Of a DNA stretch of 7,939 bases, positions 1 through 5,285 are shown in pieces. The stretch lies in contig DAOWJL010000003.1 of NCBI GenBank assembly GCA_030640385.1, forward strand, positions 1 to 7,939, written 5' to 3'. The translations under genes and the position numbers were made by a program. The DNA is from Dehalococcoidia bacterium (GTDB lineage Bacteria > Chloroflexota > Dehalococcoidia > Dehalococcoidales > G020351185). The first letter of the stretch is position 1. The number at the start of each line of letters is the position of its first letter. The notes under the pieces are model-generated. The model was not told the origin of the DNA and made no database searches. It worked only from the letters and a program-made list of their open reading frames with translations.

Positions 1-270
1 ACCATATGATCCACCGCCTCTGCTATCAGGGCGAGGCCGAGCCTCGTTGACATCAAGCTCACGGTCCTTTAAGGATTTACCCTTAAGGCCGGCAATTGCA
101 GCTTCTGCTTCAGACGTTGATTTCATTTCAACAAAACCGAATCCTTTTGATCGCCCGCTATGCTTATCGGTTATGATGTTTACAGATTCAACCTCTCCAA
201 AGGCTGCAAACTCCTGACGCAATTCATCCTCAGTAACTTCGTAAGATAGGTTGCCTACATAGATATTCAT
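1..270 (-). CDS. RRM-domain RNA-binding protein (3' end beyond window)
   Basis: Reading leftward from the ATG at 270, 90 codons stay open to the window edge, so the C-terminus is missing. The protein starts MNIYVGNLSYEVTEDELR, which carries the RNP2 motif (IYVGNL, residues 3-8). RNP1 follows as SKGFGFVEM (about residues 44-52), then the final beta strand (RELDVNEARPR). A Gly/Arg-rich tail (SRGGGSYG) is just beginning at the edge. This is the single-RRM architecture of small bacterial glycine-rich RNA-binding proteins, usually 80-120 residues long, which bind single-stranded RNA in the cytoplasm and are often cold- or stress-linked. The specific role here is unknown. An AAGGAGAG ribosome site lies 10 bases upstream of the ATG. 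AT-rich TATATA/TATATT stretches between 295 and 320 could be its promoter, but I see no clear -35 box. The remnant zinc-ribbon gene lies 72 bp upstream on the same strand. Confidence 0.93.
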   Translation of the reverse strand, partial: MNIYVGNLSYEVTEDELRQEFAAFGEVESVNIITDKHSGRSKGFGFVEMKSTSEAEAAIAGLKGKSLKDRELDVNEARPRPDSRGGGSYG

Positions 271-342
271 ATTGGTATTTCTCTCCTTCCATAATATATC
301 CGATTTGTTATGGTATATATAACCCGGTGTTAAACTAAAGCA

Positions 343-627
343 TTATGTATTAGTTCTGGCTTTACGGTAGCAATCATTACGGTAAACCGGTTTATCACCG
401 CGAGGTTCGAGGGGCACTTCAGTCTCTTTGCCGCATTCGGCACATACCACGGTGTGCATCTGGCATCAAGAGCAATAGCTGTTATTTCCATAGCGCTCTG
501 ATTTCCCTGTCTGGCGGTATGAGTTACAGCGTTTAGGCTCATTGTTATAATCCTTTGAACGGAACAACTCCTCTTCCTCAGCGCTGAAGATAGATATTAC
601 ACCACAACTATACACCAAAGTGACCAA
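343..627 (-). pseudogene. Decayed double zinc-ribbon protein gene
   Basis: One uninterrupted frame, except for a TGA at 468-466, encodes recognisable pieces of the small two-part bacterial zinc-ribbon family. From memory these are a zf-trcl-like N-terminal half and a CxxC-x17-CxxC C-terminal half. Diagnostic pieces are IFSAEEEELFRSK, NNEPKRC, GKSERYGNNSY, then VVCAECGKETEVP and GDKPVY, ending at TAA 345-343. The 17-residue spacing of the second ribbon is exact. Three of the four metal-binding knuckles have each lost one cysteine: LVYSCG for an expected LVCxxCG, RCNSYR for RCxxCR (TGC to TAC), and VYRNDC for VYCxDC (TGT to CGT). No ATG precedes the N-terminal part; the frame is closed by TAG at 630-628, and TTG at 627 is only the first possible codon. 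ATG at 459 could give a 38-residue product but has no ribosome site. Function when intact is unknown, though nucleic-acid or metal binding is usual for such ribbons. The lesions are substitutions, with no frameshift in the recognisable region. Confidence 0.8.
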
Positions 628-634
628 CTATACA
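605..634. repeat. Two direct copies of CAACTATACA, 20 bp apart
   Basis: CAACTATACA occurs at 605-614 and again at 625-634, start to start 20 bp, about two helical turns. The second copy contains the candidate -10 box of the minus-strand promoter. It may be a small tandem duplication in the eroded 5' end of the zinc-ribbon gene or a binding-site pair; the sequence cannot decide. Confidence 0.4.
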
Positions 635-655
635 AAATAATAAGTAGCTTAACAA
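627..655 (-). promoter_or_regulatory. Candidate promoter of the zinc-ribbon remnant
   Basis: On the minus strand TTGTTA (655-650) is followed after 17 bases by TATAGT (632-627), a fair sigma70-type pair. It points at the zinc-ribbon remnant and the RRM gene beyond it. The -10 box overlaps the stop codon that closes the frame upstream of the remnant, so a transcript from here would begin inside the decayed coding region. Such a transcript could still serve the RRM gene. Confidence 0.35.
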
Positions 656-684
656 GAAGACCAGCAATTGATGTAATAATAAAC

Positions 685-715
685 CAAAAAAAGACTGAAG
701 AATGAACTTCAGTCT
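685..715 (-). terminator. Intrinsic terminator after the tRNA-like unit
   Basis: On the minus strand a perfect 9-bp stem, AGACTGAAG / CTTCAGTCT (715-707 with 700-692), encloses a 6-base loop and is followed at once by a run of seven Ts (692-686). It sits a few bases past the 3' end of the tRNA-Thr-like sequence, so it closes that leftward transcription unit and separates it from the zinc-ribbon remnant. Confidence 0.8.
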
Positions 716-721
716 AGTAAT

Positions 722-795
722 TTACCTTGGTGGGATTTTTTACCCACATACTACCGCTTTGTAAGTGGTTGCTCTATCATCTGAGCTACAAGGGC
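722..795 (-). pseudogene. Degenerate tRNA-Thr-like gene with altered anticodon arm
   Basis: Read on the minus strand, the start GCCCTTGTAGCTCAG matches a typical bacterial tRNA-Thr 5' end, and the T-stem GTGGG/CCCAC with CCAAGG matches its 3' end. The D-stem GCTC/GAGC is intact. Five of seven acceptor pairs survive; the last two fail (3' strand CAAGGTA where CAAGGGC is expected) and no CCA follows. The D-loop has GA in place of the usual GG. The T-loop is TAAAAAAT (8 bases) where TTCGAAT is normal, so the TpsiC motif is gone. The anticodon arm is ACCAC-TTACAAA-GCGGT with one mismatched pair; its middle base triplet is ACA, not the threonine TGT. Apart from one base, this arm is the reverse complement of a standard Thr arm. 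A promoter and terminator still flank it. I call it a probable pseudogene; an odd but expressed tRNA-like RNA is possible. Confidence 0.65.
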
Positions 796-821
796 ATCAG
801 GTTTGTAACTAATACTATTAC

Positions 822-850
822 AGTATAGCAGATTTTCTTGAAGGCAACAA
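822..850 (-). promoter_or_regulatory. Promoter of the tRNA-Thr-like unit
   Basis: On the minus strand TTGTTG (850-845) and TATACT (827-822) are separated by exactly 17 bases. The predicted transcription start is near 815, about 20 bases ahead of the tRNA-like 5' end at 795, a normal distance for a tRNA operon. The good -10 box suggests that transcription may persist although the tRNA body is decayed. Confidence 0.55.
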
Positions 851-873
851 AGCTCTGCCGATATTCAATTCTT

Positions 874-902
874 TTGACAATTCACTCATAACATGCCATA
901 CT
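874..902 (+). promoter_or_regulatory. Promoter of a putative small RNA or marC-family leader
   Basis: A consensus -35 box TTGACA (874-879) is followed after 17 bases by CATACT (897-902), four of six matches to TATAAT. A transcript would begin near 909 and reach the intrinsic terminator at 1007-1040. It lies back to back with the leftward tRNA-like promoter, with about 24 bp between the two -35 boxes. Confidence 0.5.
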
Positions 903-908
903 AATTAT

Positions 909-1040
909 GCACAGGTGATTGAAGCATTAGAAACGTCCTCCTTAGCTGCATTGATTAGACAAGTTACATCTTCGAATGTAATCTATGAGGTAACGCTGAC
1001 AAGAATGCCCTGAAAGCAAAATTGCTCAGGGCGTTTTTAT
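909..1040 (+). ncRNA. Putative small RNA or attenuated leader, about 130 nt
   Basis: No convincing gene fits here, yet the stretch is framed by a promoter (874-902) and a strong intrinsic terminator (1007-1040). Inside is a 6-bp hairpin, TTACAT/ATGTAA, capped by a C-TTCG-A loop (964-981), the type of very stable loop common in structured RNAs. An unpaired-looking CCTCCTT (937-943) is complementary to AAGGAGG ribosome sites, such as those of hcp and the methyltransferase in this window. Ends are estimated. It could be a trans-acting RNA, or a leader whose terminator controls the MarC-family gene that starts 135 bp downstream. I do not recognise a known RNA family. Confidence 0.4.
1007..1040 (+). 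terminator. Intrinsic terminator upstream of the MarC-family gene
   Basis: GCCCTGA (1007-1013) pairs with TCAGGGC (1026-1032). GCAA/TTGC extends the stem inside with a two-base bulge, and the run GTTTTTATT follows. This is a clear rightward intrinsic terminator with no ordinary gene directly before it. Confidence 0.8.
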
Positions 1041-1174
1041 TCTCTTAACACTGACTTATTATCCTGAAGCAATATCTTGATGTATTATGTGTATTATATT
1101 CTACATTCAAGTCTTAAAGATGTGCTTTTATGAACCTGGCAGTTAATTAAACAAATCAGGAGAGGTTATTTAGC

Positions 1175-1765
1175 TTGTTTGAATCATTTATTTTAACGTT
1201 TATACCCATCTTTATAGTTATAGATGCTATAGGAATGCTGCCTTTTGTTATCTCTTTGAGTGAAGATATGACAAAAAGAGAGCGTCGTAAGATGATTCAT
1301 ATCGCTATGATAACGGCCCTCAGTGTCGGTTTAGTATTTCTGTTTTTCGGGCAATTCATTCTAAATATATTGGGCATTTCTATAGGTTCGTTTGCTATTG
1401 CTGGCGGTATTGTTCTTTTAGTACTTGCCATCAAGCATATGACCACTGGCCGTATGGTGGAGGTAATTAAAGAAGAAGCGGTAGCCATAGTCCCTCTGGG
1501 TACACCCTTGACCGCAGGACCAGCAACAATAACGACTCTGCTACTATTAGCAACCCAATTCCCTCTATATATGGTGCTGATATCCTTTGCTTTGAATATG
1601 CTTATCACCTGGGGTGTTTTCTTACTAGGAGGCCAGTTTAGTCATCTTCTTGGACAAGGTGGCCTTAAAGCAATTTCAAAGGTATTTAGTCTGCTGCTGG
1701 CAGCAATAGCAGTAAGCATGATATTTCAAGGATTTGATTTACTTGGAATACTGGAGATACCTTAA
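1175..1765 (+). CDS. MarC-family integral membrane protein
   Basis: A 196-residue, very hydrophobic protein of the MarC/UPF0056 family, whose usual length is about 200. Hydrophobic segments at about residues 3-27, 41-65, 68-87, 112-130, 132-152 and 168-190 suit the family's six transmembrane helices in the cytoplasmic membrane. Family signatures are the N-terminal IDAIGMLPF (in place of the common DPxGxxP), AIAGGIVLLVLAIKHM in the middle, and VPLGTPLTAGPATITT at 106-121. The start is TTG at 1175, chosen because AGGAGAGG ends 9 bases before it and the family's N-terminus begins just there. The biochemical role is unsettled. E. coli MarC was once linked to multiple antibiotic resistance, but that link was later disputed, and transport is only presumed. 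The gene stands alone, preceded by the putative RNA/terminator region and followed by the tRNA fragment. Confidence 0.93.
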   Translation: MFESFILTFIPIFIVIDAIGMLPFVISLSEDMTKRERRKMIHIAMITALSVGLVFLFFGQFILNILGISIGSFAIAGGIVLLVLAIKHMTTGRMVEVIKEEAVAIVPLGTPLTAGPATITTLLLLATQFPLYMVLISFALNMLITWGVFLLGGQFSHLLGQGGLKAISKVFSLLLAAIAVSMIFQGFDLLGILEIP

Positions 1766-1797
1766 TATATCAAAAGCTTTAATTAGCTATAAAAAAG

Positions 1798-1839
1798 TGG
1801 CAGCGATTGGATTTGAACCAACGACCAAGGGCTTATGAG
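1798..1839 (-). pseudogene. 3' fragment of a CAT-anticodon tRNA (Met/Ile2 type)
   Basis: Read on the minus strand, this is a faithful tRNA 3' portion: anticodon loop CTCATAA, the 3' half of the anticodon stem (GCCCT), variable loop, and a T-arm GTTGG-TTCAAAT-CCAAT with correct pairing. The 3' acceptor strand CGCTGCC and discriminator A complete it. The 5' half is missing: upstream of the loop (1840-1870) there is no D-arm and no acceptor GGCAGCG, and the 5' anticodon stem does not pair. tRNA 3' ends are the classic target of integrases, so this may be an attachment-site half left by an integrated element. No integrase gene lies in the window. A TTTTTT run follows the 3' end on the minus strand. 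Confidence 0.7.
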
Positions 1840-1875
1840 TTCCAGATTCGGACTTGATTAATGATTTTATGCCGT

Positions 1876-1905
1876 TTGATATTTTTAGTAATAATAATGG
1901 ATAAT
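1876..1905 (+). promoter_or_regulatory. Candidate nfnAB promoter
   Basis: TTGATA (1876-1881) and GATAAT (1900-1905) lie 18 bases apart, each close to the sigma70 consensus. They sit about 80 bp upstream of the nfnA start in an otherwise gene-free stretch, just beyond the tRNA fragment. I see no palindromic operator next to them. Confidence 0.4.
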
Positions 1906-1984
1906 GTTAAATGTAGTATTTCTGCCTTTCCAATAATGAGCATTTCTAAAGGCTAAACAAACAGAAAGAAAGGAATATTGATTT

Positions 1985-2917
1985 ATGGGAGATGATATCA
2001 GCCCGATAAGGCATGAACAGAAACTGGCAGATGGAGGGCATACCTGCAAGCAGGCGCCTGAAATGTTGGATAAAGGCTCTAATTTGATATTGCTAAAAGA
2101 AGACCTGGCTCCAAATATACATCTTTTTAAGCTTAATGCACCAATTATATCCAATAAAGTTCGGGCAGGCCAGTTTGCCATCATCAGAATAGGTGAAAAA
2201 GGGGAACGTATTCCGCTAACCTTTGCCGATTGGGATAAAGAAGAGGGCAGTATAACAATTATCTTTATGAAAATAGGCACATCCACCCATAAATTGGCCC
2301 TTATGCAACCCGGCGATTCCATTACTAACGTTGTTGGTCCGCTGGGTATTCCTACCAATATTGAAAAATATGGCACCGTACTTTGTGTTGGCGGTGGTAT
2401 TGGCATTGCCCCGATAACGCCCATAGCACGGGCACTGAAGGCAGCCGGCAATAAGGTGATTTCCATTATAGGTGCCAGGGGCAAGGAGTTACTCTTCTGG
2501 GAAGACCGCCTGCGTAATATCAGTGACGAATTGATAGTCTGTACTGATGACGGTAGCTGCGGCCGCGGGGTTCTGGTAACTGAGGTACTGCGGGAATTGT
2601 GTGAAAGCGAGCAGCGGATTGACCGGGTTTTTGCTATTGGCCCGGCTATTATGATGAAATATTGTGCTGAAACAACAAGACCATTCGGTATCAAAACTAT
2701 AGCCAGCCTTAACTCGATAATGGTCGATGGTACCGGAATGTGCGGTTGTTGTCGTGTATCAGTCGGCGGGCAAACCAGGTTCGCCTGTGTTGATGGCCCT
2801 GAATTTGATGCACACCAGGTGGATTGGGATGAACTGCTGTCACGGCAGTGCACTTATATTGATGAAGAAAGCTATTCTTTGCGGGAATGGCGACGTAAAC
2901 AATCTAACACGGTTTGA
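1985..2917 (+). CDS. nfnA: NfnA-type NADH/ferredoxin oxidoreductase small subunit (FAD, 2Fe-2S)
   Basis: This 310-residue protein belongs to the ferredoxin-NADP reductase-like group often labelled sulfide/dihydroorotate dehydrogenase-like. With NfnB it forms the cytoplasmic flavin-based bifurcating transhydrogenase that couples NADH, NADPH and ferredoxin. Order of parts: FAD-binding beta-barrel with RIPLT (75-79), NAD-binding domain with GGGIGIAPI (136-144) and TDDGSCGRG (187-195), then the C-terminal 2Fe-2S motif DGTGMCGCC (248-256) with a further Cys in RFACVDGP (C268). Asp248 plus three cysteines fits the unusual cluster reported for NfnA. The homologous part begins around NLILLKEDLAPNIH (33-46), so some 30 residues precede the normal start. 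ATG 1985 is kept because AAAGGA lies upstream; ATG at 2063 (codon 27) is the alternative but has no ribosome site. The stop is 20 bp before nfnB, so the two form one operon. A role in PyrK-like or sulfide dehydrogenase activity cannot be excluded. Confidence 0.9.
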   Translation: MGDDISPIRHEQKLADGGHTCKQAPEMLDKGSNLILLKEDLAPNIHLFKLNAPIISNKVRAGQFAIIRIGEKGERIPLTFADWDKEEGSITIIFMKIGTSTHKLALMQPGDSITNVVGPLGIPTNIEKYGTVLCVGGGIGIAPITPIARALKAAGNKVISIIGARGKELLFWEDRLRNISDELIVCTDDGSCGRGVLVTEVLRELCESEQRIDRVFAIGPAIMMKYCAETTRPFGIKTIASLNSIMVDGTGMCGCCRVSVGGQTRFACVDGPEFDAHQVDWDELLSRQCTYIDEESYSLREWRRKQSNTV

Positions 2918-2937
2918 ACCGGAGGTTTATTTAAGAG

Positions 2938-4335
2938 ATGGCAAAGCTTGATCTAAATCGAATATCTATGCCGAGGCAGGATGGTAAAGAAAGGCGCAAC
3001 AATTTCAACGAGGTAGCCCTGGGTTATAGCGATGAACAGGCTATTTCGGAAGCACAACGTTGCATACAGTGCCCGAAGCAACCGTGCATTGCAGGTTGCC
3101 CGGTAGGGATTGATATCCCCGGCTTTATAAAAGCAGTCATTGAAAAAGATATGCCGGAAGCAGCCAGGATTCTTAAAAACAAGAATAGTCTACCTGCTAT
3201 CTGTGGGCGGGTTTGCCCCCAGGAGAGCCAGTGTGAAGTCGTATGCACGCTATCCAAAAAAGGTGCACCGATTGCCATAGGCCGGTTAGAACGCTATGTG
3301 GCAGACTGGGAAAGGAGAAACAAACCAAACATTCCTGATGCAGACCCACCTGAACCGGACGGAAAACGAGTAGCGGTGGTAGGCTCAGGGCCGGCTGGTC
3401 TCACAGCGGCAGCAGAATTAGCAAAACTTGGTTACAGGGTTACCATATTCGAGGGCTTGCATATGCCTGGTGGCGTACTTATGTATGGTATTCCTGAGTT
3501 CAGGCTTCCCAAAGAGATTGTCCGGGCTGAGGTTGACTACGTTATTTCACTGGGGGTTGAACTACAGCTGGATTCACTGGTGGGTAAACTTTTCACTATT
3601 GATGAGTTATTGGCTGTCGGTTACGACGCCGTCTTCCTGGGAACAGGCGCCGGACTGCCAATGTTTCTTAATATCCCGGGCGAGAACCTGAACGGTATTT
3701 ACTCGGCGAACGAATTCCTTACCCGTATCAATCTGATGAAGGCTTATCTGTTTCCTGAATATGATACGCCGGTTAAAATCGGCAAGAAGGTGGCGGTTAT
3801 CGGGGGTGGCAACGTGGCGATGGATAGCGCTCGCTGCGCAATCAGACTGGGCGCTGATCAGGTTTATATCGTCTACCGCCGCTCCGAGCAGGAAATGCCG
3901 GCGCGCCGTGAAGAGGTTGAGAATGCCAGGGAGGAAGGCATACAGTTTAAGTTCCTGACCAATCCTAAACGACTTATCGGCAATGAGAAAAACTGGGTAA
4001 CAGGTATGGAGTGCCTTGAAATGGAGCTTGGTGAGCCTGATGCCAGTGGCCGGCGCCGTCCCATAGCCAAACCGGGGACTGAATTTATAATAGAATTAGA
4101 TGAGGCAATAATCGCCCTGGGTACTACACCGAATCCACTTATTGCCTCTACTACATCCGATCTGGAAACGACTAAATACGGCACTGTCGTAGCTGACAAA
4201 ATCACCGGCAAAACAGTCAAAGATAAAGTCTGGGCTGGTGGTGATGTAATGACCGGTTCGGATACCGTAATCAGCGCTATGGGTGCCGCCAAGCGTGCCG
4301 CTGCTGATATAGATGATTATCTAAAACATCATTAA
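2938..4335 (+). CDS. nfnB: NfnB-type NADPH/ferredoxin oxidoreductase large subunit (GltD-like)
   Basis: A 465-residue homologue of the glutamate synthase small subunit (GltD), commonly annotated as NADPH-dependent glutamate synthase (gltA). Next to nfnA it is best read as the NADPH- and ferredoxin-reacting subunit of NfnAB. N-terminal iron-sulfur domain: cysteines 42, 45, 50 and 54 (RCIQCPKQPCIAGCP), then 89, 93, 99 and 103 (CGRVCPQESQCEVVC), enough for two 4Fe-4S clusters. The first dinucleotide fold is at 144-154 (RVAVVGSGPAG), followed by PGGVLMYGIPEFRLPK (177-192). The second, for NADPH, is at 285-292 (VAVIGGGN) with YRRSEQEMPAR (313-323). The closing FAD motif WAGGDVMTG is at 432-440. 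Every cluster ligand and nucleotide motif looks intact, and length is typical. GGAGG lies 12 bases before ATG 2938. No large glutamate synthase subunit is adjacent, which argues against a true GltBD enzyme; a sulfide dehydrogenase (SudAB) reading is possible. Confidence 0.92.
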   Translation: MAKLDLNRISMPRQDGKERRNNFNEVALGYSDEQAISEAQRCIQCPKQPCIAGCPVGIDIPGFIKAVIEKDMPEAARILKNKNSLPAICGRVCPQESQCEVVCTLSKKGAPIAIGRLERYVADWERRNKPNIPDADPPEPDGKRVAVVGSGPAGLTAAAELAKLGYRVTIFEGLHMPGGVLMYGIPEFRLPKEIVRAEVDYVISLGVELQLDSLVGKLFTIDELLAVGYDAVFLGTGAGLPMFLNIPGENLNGIYSANEFLTRINLMKAYLFPEYDTPVKIGKKVAVIGGGNVAMDSARCAIRLGADQVYIVYRRSEQEMPARREEVENAREEGIQFKFLTNPKRLIGNEKNWVTGMECLEMELGEPDASGRRRPIAKPGTEFIIELDEAIIALGTTPNPLIASTTSDLETTKYGTVVADKITGKTVKDKVWAGGDVMTGSDTVISAMGAAKRAAADIDDYLKHH

Positions 4336-4432
4336 TAAAGCATCGGGAAGTTTCGTTCTCATATGCTTTTCAACTTAATCTTTCGCAGTCATTTATTAAG
4401 AGGAACAAGCCTTTATTTATCAAGGAGGTCGC

Positions 4433-5011
4433 TTGAATACCAGGCGCAAACACTACTTTACGGCTGATAACGTTGAAAGAAGAGAGTGGCAGAACCCGGA
4501 AGCTATCCTGGCTGATGTTGGCCTGAAACCGGCGTTAATATTCATAGACGTTGGTTGTGGCGGTGGCTTCTTTACAATGCCGGCGGCAAGGCTTACACGT
4601 GAAAGCGGGGAAGTATATGGTATAGATATTAACCCTGATTACATAAATGAACTGAGGGAACTGGCTGCTAAAGAAAACCTGAACAACCTGGACTTAACCG
4701 TTGGTAAAGCGGAAGAGGTTGTTGTATGTGAGGGTTGTGCCGATATTGTATTTTTCGGTGTAGTGCTGCATGACTTTGAAGATGCATCCAGAGTGCTAAG
4801 AAACGCAAACAAGATGCTAAAGCCCAATGGGCGGCTGTTTAATTTGGATTGGAAAAAAGAACAGATGGATTTAGGCCCCCAGTTTCAGAAGAGATTTAGC
4901 GAAGACTATGCATCAGACCTTATCAAGACGGCAGGCTTTATTATTGAAAATATAAAACCCTCAGGCCGCTATCATTACCTCATCAGCGCCATAAAACAGT
5001 CTGAAAGGTAA
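4433..5011 (+). CDS. Class I SAM-dependent methyltransferase, substrate unknown
   Basis: This 192-residue protein has the seven-strand methyltransferase core. Motif I is FIDVGCGGGFFT (37-48), and the acidic end of strand 2 is YGIDINPDY (62-70), where Asp65 should bind the ribose of S-adenosylmethionine. An adenine-pocket region GKAEEV (91-96) comes next, then the post-motif strand VFFGVVLHDFED (106-117) with a UbiE/arsenite-methyltransferase-like His-Asp, and a LKPNGRLFNLDW turn (129-140). Soluble, with no membrane segment. The start is TTG 4433, four bases after a full AAGGAGG; no ATG offers a better fit. It lies 97 bp after nfnB on the same strand, so co-transcription is possible but not shown; a weak AAAGCAT/ATGCTTT inverted repeat lies between them. 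The C-terminus lacks any substrate-specific domain, so the target (small molecule, metalloid or other) cannot be named. It converges on hcp. Confidence 0.9.
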   Translation: MNTRRKHYFTADNVERREWQNPEAILADVGLKPALIFIDVGCGGGFFTMPAARLTRESGEVYGIDINPDYINELRELAAKENLNNLDLTVGKAEEVVVCEGCADIVFFGVVLHDFEDASRVLRNANKMLKPNGRLFNLDWKKEQMDLGPQFQKRFSEDYASDLIKTAGFIIENIKPSGRYHYLISAIKQSER

Positions 5012-5036
5012 TTTCGGGCGCTTGTTTGTTAAGTAA

Positions 5037-5090
5037 TTGAAGCCCCGCTTGCTGTGTACGGATTGAATATCCGGGCAAGCGGGGCTTCAA
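5037..5090. terminator. Long hairpin between convergent genes, likely bidirectional terminator
   Basis: TTGAAGCCCCGCTTGC (5037-5052) is the exact reverse complement of 5075-5090, a perfect 16-bp stem. Inside it CGGAT (5059-5063) pairs with ATCCG (5069-5073), giving a nested hairpin. It begins 25 bp after the methyltransferase stop and 15 bp past the far hcp stop at 5106. That is the expected place for a shared terminator. Neither side has a T-run, so termination would rest on stem strength or a factor; a repetitive palindrome is the other reading. Confidence 0.6.
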
Positions 5091-5105
5091 GGTTCAGTAA
5101 CGTGA

Positions 5106-5285
5106 CTAGGCGAGGATGGCTTTCATATCTGCTTCCGGTGTTGATATCGGCTTAATATCAAATTTTTCTACCAGGACATTCAGCACGTTGGGGGACAAAA
5201 ACGCCGGTAATGAAGGACCCAGATATATATTCTTGATGCCCAGCGAAAGCAGGGTAAGCAATATACATACCGCTTTTTGTTCCTA
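5106..5285 (-). other. hcp: Hcp C-terminal 58 codons beyond the amber codon, still in frame
   Basis: After the TAG at 5285-5283 the same frame runs on with no gap or shift: EQKAVCILLTLLSLGIKNIY, then LGPSLPAFLSPNVLNVLVEK and a closing FDIKPIST...AILA, to a second TAG at 5108-5106. This is the normal Hcp C-terminus, including the EQKAV segment whose Glu ligates the hybrid cluster and whose Lys lies in the active site. With the amber codon read as an amino acid, the whole protein would be 520 residues, normal for class I. No other lesion is visible, and the likely terminator hairpin sits just past 5106, so the original gene ended here. Confidence 0.88.

Noticed and set aside
330..542. 70-codon minus-strand frame with an ATG at 542
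   Set aside because: It is out of frame with the zinc-ribbon remnant, whose family motifs appear only in the neighbouring frame.
828..1015. About 60 codons open on the plus strand ending at TGA inside the terminator stem
   Set aside because: No usable start with a ribosome site and no recognised protein. The stop overlaps the terminator stem, and the promoter at 874-902 lies inside it. A decayed 3' gene end cannot be fully excluded.
1078..1115. TTGATG ... TATTCT as a marC-like promoter
   Set aside because: Spacing is only about 14 bases and the boxes are weak in an AT-rich stretch.
1840..1870. GTCCGAATC on the minus strand as a second tRNA T-arm beside the tRNA fragment
   Set aside because: Only part of a stem pairs and no acceptor or D-arm follows. 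The resemblance is too short to support.
1885..2853. Long minus-strand open frame (322 codons) opposite nfnA
   Set aside because: It mirrors a well-supported NfnA gene whose motifs are intact. The antisense product has no recognisable domain and low-complexity Ser/Pro/Ile composition.
4337..4372. AAAGCAT/ATGCTTT inverted repeat after nfnB as a terminator
   Set aside because: Short AT-rich stem with a 19-base loop and only a weak T-run; too poor to call as a terminator.
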